DNA of 64,000 nt from Planctomycetota bacterium (GTDB lineage: Bacteria; Planctomycetota; Phycisphaerae; UBA1845; UTPLA1), in assembly GCA_016235815.1 (NCBI GenBank), contig JACRIM010000058.1:62001-126000 (forward strand), in the 5' to 3' direction. The stretch's first letter is position 1, and each line of letters opens with the position of its first letter. The translations under genes were made by a program, and so were the position numbers. The notes under the pieces were generated by a model that saw nothing but the letters and a program-made list of their open reading frames with translations, did no database searches and was not told where the DNA came from. Positions 44,224-51,081 of this stretch are shown piece after piece.

Positions 44224-44275
44224 TGTGGCACCGGTTTCCAAACGGTGAGCTGTGGCACAGGTTTCCAACTTGTGA
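44224..44275. repeat. Two tandem copies of the palindromic TGTGGCAC repeat
   Basis: Copies begin at 44224 and 44251, each reading TGTGGCAC(C/A)GGTTTCCAA then (A/C)(C/T)GGTGA or TTGTGA. The hairpin arms are CACCGGTTT/AAACGGTG and CACAGGTT/AACTTGTG. They are relatives of the copy inside metH at 9950. They occupy most of the spacer between the iron-trafficking-like gene and pepF and have a downstream reading frame that can falsely extend pepF. Confidence 0.82.
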
Positions 44276-44334
44276 GTCACGACGATCCAACCACGCGACT
44301 CTTCGCGTGTCATCCATTGGAAAAGGAATCTCCC

Positions 44335-46197
44335 TTGATCCGATCCTTGCGCACGGACGCCGCCACCCTTGAGAAGCCCACACGCTCCGTCACCTTTGCG
44401 CGCCGCGAGGAAGTCCCCGAGCCGCTTCGCTGGGATCTCAACGAGCTGTTCCGAAGTGACGCCGAGTTCGAACGTGCATTCGCGGATGCCGACCGACGAA
44501 TGGCCGACCTCGCCGCGAAGAAAGGCACGCTCGGACAATCCGCCGATGCCCTCCTCGCCGCGCTCACCCTTCGCGATGAGTCCTTTGCACAACTCGACAA
44601 GGTCATCCTCTATGCCGGCCTCACCTACCACGAGGATATGAGCATCGCAGCCAAGCAGGGCCGGTGGGATCGCGTCCAAAGCCTGAGCACCAAAGCCTCG
44701 GAAGCCGCAAGCTGGATGATCCCCGAAATCCTCGCTATCGAGCCGCCCACGATCCGCGTCTGGCTCGATGAAAACCCTAAGCTCGCCGTCTACCGCCACC
44801 ATTTGCACGACATCGAACGCGAGCGCTATCACACGCTCTCCCCTCGCGAAGAACAGCTCCTGGCCATGGCGGGCGAGGTTTGCTCTGCTCCTGAGAATAT
44901 CTACAGCCGCTTCACCAACACGAATCTCGACTTCCCCACCGTCACCGACGAGCACGGCGAATCCGTCACACTTTCCGCTGCGAAGTACGGCCGCTTCATC
45001 TACAGCGCCGACCGTCGCGTGCGCCGCGAAGCCTTCGAGGGAATGCACCGCACCTATCGCGCCAAGGCCGGCACCATTTCCGCGATGCTCTCGGCCCATG
45101 TGAAGCAGCACATCTTTCACGCCCGTGCCCGCGGCTATCACTCCTGCCTTGAGGCCGCCCTTTCCGGACCGAATATCCCCGTCGCCGTCTATGACAATCT
45201 CGTCAAGACGATCCGCGCCCACACGCCCAAGCTACACAAGTATGTCGCCATGCGCAAGCGTCTCATGCGCCTCGATGAGATTCACGCCTACGATCTCTAT
45301 GTCCCCATGGTCCAGGCCGGCGATGATCGCATCGACTACGCCGCGGCAAAGCAGACCATCGTCGACGCCCTCGCTCCGCTCGGCACGGATTACGTCAACA
45401 CCCTCCGAACCGCGTTCGATTCGCGATGGATCGACGTCTATGAAACGCCGAACAAACGCAGCGGCGCGTATTGCTGGGGCAGCTACCTGTCCCACCCCTA
45501 TCTCCTGCTTAACTACAACGGCACCCTCAACGACCAATCCACCATCGCCCACGAACTCGGCCATGCCATGCACTCGTGGTACACCGTCAAGCACCAGCCC
45601 ATGGTCTACGGCCACTACGCCACCTTCTGCGCAGAGGTCGCCTCGACGGTCAACGAAGTCCTGCTCGCCGACTATCTTTACAAGCACGCCCCGTCCGATG
45701 CCGTCCGCCTCGTCATCCTGCAGCAGCAGATTGACGAGATTCGTACCACTGTCTTCCGCCAGACGCTCTTCGCCGAATACGAACGCCTGATCCACGAGCG
45801 CGCCGAGGCAGGCGAGGCCCTCACCAGTGATGTGCTCTGCAATTGGTACGCCGACCTGGTCCGCGCCTACTACGGGCCTGAACTCGCCATGGACGAAAAC
45901 GCATCGGTCGAGGGCCTGCGCATCCCCCATTTCTATCGCAACTTCTACGTCTATACCTATGCCACCAGCCACTGCGCCTCCACCAACATCGGCCACCGCA
46001 TCCTCGCGGGCGAGCGCGGCGCGGTCGACGGCCTGATGAAGTTTCTCTCGGCCGGCAGCAGCCTCTACCCCATCGACATCCTCAAGCTCGCCGGTGTGGA
46101 CATGACCACGCCGAAACCCATCGAAGACACCATGCGCCTCTTCGATGAACTACTCGATCAGTTCGAATCGCTGTATCGCAAGACGATCGGCGAATAA
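44335..46197 (+). CDS. pepF: Oligoendopeptidase F, M3B zinc peptidase
   Basis: Cytosolic metallopeptidase (620 aa) that degrades oligopeptides. HELGHAMHSW with zinc ligands His406 and His410 and catalytic Glu407 is followed by the distal glutamate region EVASTVNEVL. NTNLDFPTV and AKYGRFIYS are also typical of the family. The start is TTG 44335, with AAAAGGA about eight bases upstream. Reading further upstream would translate the palindromic repeat (CGTGFQLV) and is rejected. Confidence 0.93.
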   Translation: MIRSLRTDAATLEKPTRSVTFARREEVPEPLRWDLNELFRSDAEFERAFADADRRMADLAAKKGTLGQSADALLAALTLRDESFAQLDKVILYAGLTYHEDMSIAAKQGRWDRVQSLSTKASEAASWMIPEILAIEPPTIRVWLDENPKLAVYRHHLHDIERERYHTLSPREEQLLAMAGEVCSAPENIYSRFTNTNLDFPTVTDEHGESVTLSAAKYGRFIYSADRRVRREAFEGMHRTYRAKAGTISAMLSAHVKQHIFHARARGYHSCLEAALSGPNIPVAVYDNLVKTIRAHTPKLHKYVAMRKRLMRLDEIHAYDLYVPMVQAGDDRIDYAAAKQTIVDALAPLGTDYVNTLRTAFDSRWIDVYETPNKRSGAYCWGSYLSHPYLLLNYNGTLNDQSTIAHELGHAMHSWYTVKHQPMVYGHYATFCAEVASTVNEVLLADYLYKHAPSDAVRLVILQQQIDEIRTTVFRQTLFAEYERLIHERAEAGEALTSDVLCNWYADLVRAYYGPELAMDENASVEGLRIPHFYRNFYVYTYATSHCASTNIGHRILAGERGAVDGLMKFLSAGSSLYPIDILKLAGVDMTTPKPIEDTMRLFDELLDQFESLYRKTIGE

Positions 46198-46371
46198 TCC
46201 CCTCCCGTTGCGACAGTATGGGGTTTTCTATCGGGCAATCCTCCATGCTTGCCCGGAGCACGGACGGTTTGTTTGTGCGAAAAAAACACCCCCCACAAAA
46301 AAGCGCAAAAAACCGTTTTAGCACGCACAAAAACACACAAACGGTTTGCGTGAGTTTTGGATGGACTCGGA
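46198..46371. other. Gene-free structured stretch with inverted A/T-rich words
   Basis: Downstream of pepF the DNA holds three related words, ACGGTTTGTTTGTGCG near 46262, AAACCGTTTT near 46312 and ACACAAACGGTTTGCG near 46336. The last two form an inverted repeat, and homopolymeric A and C runs lie between them. Read on the minus strand it has T-rich runs after GC words, so it could terminate the minus-strand reading frame upstream of it. No coding sequence is evident. Confidence 0.4.
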
Positions 46372-46710
46372 TCAAACCTCGAAGGCTCGGACACAAGAAA
46401 CGGGAGGCACCCGCAAATAGCCGCAAATCGCGGTTTTTAGGCCCAAGAAAGTGCAACTTGTTGCGGGTGGGCGGCGTGTGGGGCCGCAAATCGTTGCAGG
46501 AAGTTGAGGCTGCAAACCTGAAACCGCGGATTGCGCGGATGGACCCCGGTTGGGTCTGAAAAGAAGAAAAAGCCGGCCTCCACCACGGCGGACCTTCGTT
46601 TTTTTGGCGTCGGCTGGCGTAGACGAATCGGGAACGGCAAAGGGGCCGATGGCCCTCGTGAGGACATGCGTTTCTTTGCAACCGTTGGCGCATTCTTGGG
46701 TGCGGACCAT
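46372..46710 (-). CDS. Possible small protein, 112 aa, unknown
   Basis: The frame starts MVRTQECANGCKETHVLTRA and is preceded by AAAGGAGGCCCCAG, a near-perfect ribosome binding site, and by a good promoter (46760-46787). After about 45 residues the sequence becomes basic, Pro-rich and compositionally odd, and I see no recognised domain. A frameshift or a shorter real product is possible. The case for expression rests on signals, not on homology. CANGC hints at metal-binding cysteines. Confidence 0.35.
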   Translation of the reverse strand: MVRTQECANGCKETHVLTRAIGPFAVPDSSTPADAKKTKVRRGGGRLFLLFRPNRGPSAQSAVSGLQPQLPATICGPTRRPPATSCTFLGLKTAICGYLRVPPVSCVRAFEV

Positions 46711-46759
46711 CTGGGGCCTCCTTTCAGCAGGCTTATCGACAACTAACAGATACCTAACA

Positions 46760-46787
46760 AATATAGCACGCGGGCCGGCAAGGGCAA
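46760..46787 (-). promoter_or_regulatory. Sigma70-type promoter upstream of the 112-aa frame
   Basis: On the minus strand TTGCCC (46782-46787) and TATATT (46760-46765) are 16 bases apart, with a leader of about 45 bases before the strong ribosome site at 46712-46723. The surrounding DNA is GC-rich, so the AT-rich -10 stands out. Confidence 0.45.
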
Positions 46788-46890
46788 GGGATTTTGTGAA
46801 TATTTTTCCAACGACCGTAAGTCGCGGCCCGGGCGCGGTTTGGAGTGGAGCATGTGACAGGCCACGATGAATGCTCACGGCTGTGCCAAT

Positions 46891-47111
46891 AGCAGGCCGG
46901 TTCACCGGGCTTTCCCGAAGGGTTCATAGGCAAGTTCCTTAGGGCTGGTTGGCGAGGCGATTCGTCTTTTCCTCCCTCCCACCACCGCCCGCCTTCTGTG
47001 GGCGGTGGTGGGAGGAGGGGGGAGCGGGTTGTCGTGTTGACCAATTCCCCGGCCATCAAATGGCCGGGCTAATAGCCCTTCGGGAAAGCCCCGTGAACGG
47101 GGCTGAATGGA
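46891..47111. repeat. MITE-like element, copy 1 (about 221 bp)
   Basis: The ends are imperfect inverted repeats. The left reads AGCAGGCCGGTTCACCGGGC then TTTCCCGAAGGG; the right, reverse-complemented, reads GCCCCGTTCACGGGG then CTTTCCCGAAGGG. The middle holds a long GC-rich hairpin, CCACCACCGCCCGCC/GGGCGGTGGTGG, and near the right end CCCGGCCAT...ATGGCCGGG. A second copy lies at 47750-47964 in the same orientation. No transposase is present; mobilisation in trans is inferred. Confidence 0.8.
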
Positions 47112-47193
47112 TGCAGTTCAAAGTCTTAAGGACAGTGCGACGCTAATTCGCAGGCATGCCGTCATCGGACTAAGAATCCTAACGACTCTTACT

Positions 47194-47221
47194 TTGCTGT
47201 CCTTTGCGGAAATGCTACAAT
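47194..47221 (+). promoter_or_regulatory. Extended -10 promoter for the aspartyl protease gene
   Basis: TTGCTG (47194-47199) and TACAAT (47216-47221) are 16 bases apart, with TGC directly before the -10 (extended -10 form). A start point near 47228 would leave a very short leader containing GGGAG before ATG 47241. Confidence 0.45.
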
Positions 47222-47240
47222 CACAAGGGAGATTCCAATC

Positions 47241-47696
47241 ATGGCCGCCACCATCATCGAACCCAAGCCTGGAGTTGACATGGGCCGCGTCGTGGTCTCC
47301 ATCACCGTCGAAAACGTTGACGATCGAGAGCGAGCCGATCGCGGCGAATTGCCCCCGGAACAGGTTCGCAAGATCACGACGGATGCGCTGGTCGATTCCG
47401 GCGCAACGATGCTCTGTATGCCGGAATCAATGATCAAGAATCTGGGACTGGTCTTCCACCGACGTCGCGACTCCCGCACCGTGACCGGAACCGTCACCCT
47501 CAACGTGTACCGTGGCGCCCAAATCGAAGTCCAGGGCCGAGCCGTGACCGACGAGGTGCTCGGCCTTCCCGAAGGCGCTCAAGTCCTCCTCGGCCAAATC
47601 CCCCTTCAACGCCTCGACTTCTGGATCGACATCGTCAACCACCGCCTCGTCGGCAACCCCGAACACGGCGGCCAGTGGATGGCGGAAGTGTATTGA
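47241..47696 (+). CDS. Retropepsin-like (clan AA) aspartyl protease family protein
   Basis: A 151-aa protein with TTDALVDSGATMLCMPE, the D52-S-G-A catalytic motif of single-domain aspartyl proteases, followed by VLLGQIPLQRLDF, the second hydrophobic-hydrophobic-Gly feature. Such proteins work as dimers; some bacterial members are of unknown role. AAGGGAG eight bases upstream of the ATG fixes the start. It has its own promoter and lies exactly between two direct copies of the MITE-like element. Confidence 0.8.
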   Translation: MAATIIEPKPGVDMGRVVVSITVENVDDRERADRGELPPEQVRKITTDALVDSGATMLCMPESMIKNLGLVFHRRRDSRTVTGTVTLNVYRGAQIEVQGRAVTDEVLGLPEGAQVLLGQIPLQRLDFWIDIVNHRLVGNPEHGGQWMAEVY

Positions 47697-47749
47697 TGGC
47701 CGCGGAATACGAGCCGCGCGTCCGCGTTGAAAACCAAAGGATGTATCGC

Positions 47750-47964
47750 AGCAGGCCGGTTCACCGGCCTTTCCCGAAAGGTTCATAGGCCAGTCCTTTA
47801 GGCTGGTCGGCGAGGCATTCTGTTTCATTCCCTCCTCCCACCACCGCCCGCCGTTGGCGGGCGGTGGTGGGAGGAGGGAGCGGGTGGCGTTGACCAAAGC
47901 CCCGGCCATCAAATGGCCGGGCTAATAGCCCTTCGGGAAAGCCCCGTGAACGGGGCTGAGTGGA
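47750..47964. repeat. MITE-like element, copy 2 (about 215 bp)
   Basis: Same design and orientation as the copy at 46891-47111, with small indels: inverted terminal words around TTTCCCGAA(A/G)GG, the central CCACCACCGCCCGCC...GGCGGGCGGTGGTGG hairpin, and the ATGGCCGGG stem. It separates the aspartyl protease gene from the next 183 bp, in which I see no gene. A frame starting MAGLIALRESPVNGAEW arises from the repeat itself in both copies and should not be called a gene. Confidence 0.8.
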
Positions 47965-48147
47965 AGCTAATCATCAACGAATGGCGTGATGTTGAGGCGG
48001 CTCAATCTGCACGTAATTTCGGCTGGCGAATTCGGATCTATCTACCTTGCTCACCTTGCGGAGAAAATCAACCTGACACTCTAACTCAAGTGGTTAAAGC
48101 GCATAAGACCTCAAAACAACTCAAAGCCCGACAATCGCATTCTAAAC

Positions 48148-48486
48148 TCATTTCCGCGGAGGGCTTTCACCGGACTTCGTAACTTGCCAAAACATTGCCA
48201 CTCCAATTGGAATTCCCAGAACGCCAGACAGCAGAATAGGCATTGACCCAATGCCTGCAAGCCGGTCGCCGATGCCCGGGACGAGCGATCTCAACGTGCT
48301 GGAACTCGCGAAAATGAACCAAGCCATCATCAGCATGTAAAAGGTCGAGGCCAGCGTCCACTTCGCAGGTATTGCTTTGATCCCCAGTTCCATGCAAAGC
48401 GCAACAAAAACAAATAGAGGAAACAAAACTCCAACTAGCGCGGCAAAGCCGATTGCGCCGTGTGCGAGCATGAATGCACTTGCCAT
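48148..48486 (-). CDS. Small membrane protein, four helices, unknown
   Basis: 112 aa with four predicted helices (5-30, 45-62, 65-85 approximately, and 86-103: ILLSGVLGIPIGVAMFW) and a short charged tail. I do not recognise the family. The start ATG 48486 has no clear Shine-Dalgarno. Gene density and the coherent hydrophobic pattern favour a real gene; it lies between repeat-rich DNA and the P-loop fusion gene. Confidence 0.55.
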   Translation of the reverse strand: MASAFMLAHGAIGFAALVGVLFPLFVFVALCMELGIKAIPAKWTLASTFYMLMMAWFIFASSSTLRSLVPGIGDRLAGIGSMPILLSGVLGIPIGVAMFWQVTKSGESPPRK

Positions 48487-48548
48487 ATTGCTAGGCCCGA
48501 GTGATTGGGCTTAGACGCCCCACACTGTCTTTGGAATAAACCTCACGA

Positions 48549-49736
48549 CTACCCAAACCGCCCGCGTTCCTTCGCGCCGCCTGCGCGGATCAGGTTCAAC
48601 TGGTAGTCGCCCATGTAGCCCTTGGCCTGGAAATGCTTGAACAGGTCGTCCACGCTGGTGAACACCTTCGTGGCCGTCTCGGTGACGAACGGGCTGGGGT
48701 CTTTCTTCGGCCGCCAGATGAGGTAGACCTCTTTGGTGCCCTCGAATGCGTGCTGCAGCTCGCGCTCGACGCCGCTGGAGAGGCCGGGGAAGCCGCCGGT
48801 CACTTCGGGGATGTAGCTGACAATCATGTCGGACTGGTCGATCAGTTTGAAGTCGCGGGCATAGATCTGGCTGTCGATGTCGGCCTCGACGCTTTTTACG
48901 TCGGCGACGTTGAAGGACAGATCCTTGCCGTTGACGTGGATGCTGACCTTCTGCTCGCCGCGCTTGGCGGCCTTGTCTGCCTCGAAGAGCAGGCGCTTCT
49001 CGTCGAGGTCGCCGGGGTCGAAGCAGATGAAATGCTCGGCCAGCGCTTCTCGAAAGGCGTCGATCTCGGCCAGCACGTCGGGCATGTCCATGACATGCGA
49101 CATCGGGAAGCTGGGATAGATCCGCTTCTTCTGCGGCTCGAACATCAGCCGCACCAGCGACTCGGCCGTGCGCCCTTCGACACCGCGGGCCAGCACGTAG
49201 TACTTCCCATAGCCGCCGATGGCGTGGGCCAGAATCTCGGTCGCAAGGATTTCCTCCTCGCGCCAGACCATAATGTCCTTGAGCGTGTGGACGATGTCGT
49301 GGTCGCGCAGCAGCCGCTCATGCACGGCATCGACGTTGTCGACGAGCGTGACATACAGATCGGCGTCGATGGCCGTCATGTGGTCGAAGTCGAAGGCCTC
49401 GAACAGGCCATGCTTCCAGCGGAAGGTGGCGTGGGTATTGATGATGACGTTTTGCTGTTTCTCGCAGACCGCGATGGCATCCTTGAAGACGGCCCGGCGG
49501 AGCGTGTTGAGTCGTGTGCGCGGCAGATCGAGGATGCGACCCGGCACCACATCGGGCGCCTCGCGGTACATCATGTCGCCGATGTTGCACAGCGTCAGGT
49601 CATGGCCGCGCGATCGGGCGATGCGGGCCACTTCTTCGAGAAAGGCCTTCTTGTCCACGCCGACTTGGCCGGTCACGAGGACGCGCACCCCCTTGTGCGG
49701 CTGTCGTCCGAAGAGGGTCGAGGGAATGCTGCTCAC
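48549..49736 (-). CDS. P-loop kinase-like protein fused to a deoxyribosyltransferase-like domain
   Basis: A 395-aa cytosolic protein. The N-terminal half (about 15-190) looks like an adenylate-kinase-type NTPase: VRVLVTGQVGVDKKAFLEEV sits where a P-loop is expected, but the motif reads GQVGVDKK, with Asp for the last Gly and Lys for Ser/Thr. VIINTHATFRW and a HDIVHTLKD follow. The C-terminal about 120 residues (FKLIDQSDMIVSYIPEVTGG; SSGVERELQHAFEGTKEVYL) resemble the nucleoside 2-deoxyribosyltransferase fold. Combined role is unknown; a nucleotide-handling or sensing protein is an inference. The start ATG is in line with a good upstream promoter. Confidence 0.7.
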   Translation of the reverse strand: MSSIPSTLFGRQPHKGVRVLVTGQVGVDKKAFLEEVARIARSRGHDLTLCNIGDMMYREAPDVVPGRILDLPRTRLNTLRRAVFKDAIAVCEKQQNVIINTHATFRWKHGLFEAFDFDHMTAIDADLYVTLVDNVDAVHERLLRDHDIVHTLKDIMVWREEEILATEILAHAIGGYGKYYVLARGVEGRTAESLVRLMFEPQKKRIYPSFPMSHVMDMPDVLAEIDAFREALAEHFICFDPGDLDEKRLLFEADKAAKRGEQKVSIHVNGKDLSFNVADVKSVEADIDSQIYARDFKLIDQSDMIVSYIPEVTGGFPGLSSGVERELQHAFEGTKEVYLIWRPKKDPSPFVTETATKVFTSVDDLFKHFQAKGYMGDYQLNLIRAGGAKERGRFG

Positions 49737-49757
49737 GATGAAATCTCCAAAACGTTC

Positions 49758-49786
49758 AGTATATCGTCGGCATGGGGTCGGGTAAA
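49758..49786 (-). promoter_or_regulatory. Promoter of the P-loop fusion gene
   Basis: Minus-strand TTTACC (49781-49786) and TATACT (49758-49763) are separated by 17 bases, 21 bases ahead of the ATG at 49736. The opposite strand must also hold the promoter of the divergent DJ-1/PfpI gene. Confidence 0.45.
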
Positions 49787-49815
49787 ATCACGCGCACACA
49801 TCCAAGGAGCCTGTC

Positions 49816-50346
49816 ATGAGCACGTTGACCAACTGCCGCATCCTCATCTTCGTGGGCGATGATTATGAGGACCTCGAACTCTGGTACCCGAAGCTGCGGC
49901 TGGAGGAGGCCGGCGCAAAGGTCGTGGTCGCGGGGCAGAAGTCGGGCGTCAGCTATCGCGGAAAGCACGGCTATCCCTGCGAATCGGACACCGCCATTGC
50001 CGATGTGCTCAGCGCCGACTTCGACGGCGTGGTCGTGGTCGGCGGCTGGATGCCGGACAAACTACGCCGCGACGCGAAGGTGCTGGAGTTGGTGCGCGAA
50101 TTCAACGCCGCCAAAAAGATGATCGCGTCCATATGCCACGGCCCGTGGATCAACATCTCGGCGGGCATTGTCCGTGGCGTCCGCATGACCAGCACGCCGG
50201 GCATCAAGGATGATCTGACCAACGCCGGCGCCGTGTGGGTGGATGAACCCGTTGTCGTTGACGGCCACCATATCTCCAGCCGGCGGCCGCCGGATCTACC
50301 GGCTTTCGGCGCGGCGATGGTCCGATTCCTCGCGCAAGCGAAGTAA
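49816..50346 (+). CDS. DJ-1/PfpI superfamily protein
   Basis: 176 aa of the flavodoxin-like PfpI fold: ILIFVGDDYEDLELWYPK with catalytic Glu18, and SICHGPWINISAG with the nucleophile Cys107 and His108 of the nucleophile elbow. Members act as proteases, deglycases or chaperones under stress; the sequence does not decide which. CAAGGAG lies eight bases upstream of the ATG. It is divergent from the P-loop fusion gene and may share stress-related regulation. Confidence 0.9.
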   Translation: MSTLTNCRILIFVGDDYEDLELWYPKLRLEEAGAKVVVAGQKSGVSYRGKHGYPCESDTAIADVLSADFDGVVVVGGWMPDKLRRDAKVLELVREFNAAKKMIASICHGPWINISAGIVRGVRMTSTPGIKDDLTNAGAVWVDEPVVVDGHHISSRRPPDLPAFGAAMVRFLAQAK

Positions 50347-50498
50347 GCCCGAGAACCGCCAACGCAGACGCCGGTCCGGAGTCCATTTATCGGCGACCTC
50401 GATTCGCATTGCCGACTGGCGTAGTGAATCGTACCTTTCGACGGGAAAGAATGCCGCTGCGCGCGTGGTGCGCCGGCGAAGCGATTGGGGGAAACATC

Positions 50499-51020
50499 AT
50501 GCCTCGCACACCGTGGACCGCGCTCGCTTTCACACTACTGACAACACCCTGCTTTGGCGGGCTTATCGCTGTCGCGCCCGCCGTCCGCTCCGCGAGCACG
50601 CTCGACCAGTCGTTTCGTGTCGATTCGCCAACTGCCTCCCTCCAAGCCGCCGCCATTGTTCGCACTTTTGGAAACATGCACGACGCATGGCACGCCGCCC
50701 CCGTCATCCCCGGCGCCCCCACCGCGAGCATCACCAACCCCGCCGTTCCGACCCAGCGCCGAATTGAATCGCCGAGCACCGAAACAACGTCGCCCGTCCT
50801 TCACGTGCTCCCGACCGTCGCGCCAACCACACCTTCGCCGTCAATACCGCTTAGTCGTGCAAGTTCAAAAGCGAAGGTTGGCGTTCCCCGGAAACAAACA
50901 CCTATCAAATTAGCCTCTCAACGAACCATCCCCGAGCCGATCATGTTTGCGTTTGTCGCCTTTATGGCACCCATCCTTCGCCCGCGACGCGCCACCCGCC
51001 TCGCGCCGCTGCACGCCTGA
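50499..51020 (+). CDS. Short Pro/Ala/Ser-rich secreted protein with PEP-CTERM-like tail
   Basis: A 173-aa protein with signal peptide (MPRTPWTALAFTLLTTPCFG), a low-complexity body rich in Pro, Ala, Ser and Thr, and a C-terminus RTIPEPIMFAFVAFMAPILR followed by more basic residues: PEP motif, hydrophobic helix, basic end, the exosortase sorting layout. GGGGGAAAC before ATG 50499 supports the start. A mature protein without folded domain suggests a matrix or glycosylated surface component, which is inference. Confidence 0.6.
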   Translation: MPRTPWTALAFTLLTTPCFGGLIAVAPAVRSASTLDQSFRVDSPTASLQAAAIVRTFGNMHDAWHAAPVIPGAPTASITNPAVPTQRRIESPSTETTSPVLHVLPTVAPTTPSPSIPLSRASSKAKVGVPRKQTPIKLASQRTIPEPIMFAFVAFMAPILRPRRATRLAPLHA

Positions 51021-51081
51021 CCGGTAGCCGCTTCCACGCCGACACCCTATCATCCGCATCGGAAAAAACTCCGACGCGCGA

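Noticed and set aside
46198-47111. CRISPR array or tandem repeat array
   Set aside because: Repeats are only two copies of long elements or palindromic words without regular spacers.
47913-48182. 89-codon frame starting in the second MITE-like element
   Set aside because: Its start MAGLIALRESPVNGAEW is made by the repeat and is also present in copy 1; the rest shows no protein-like features.
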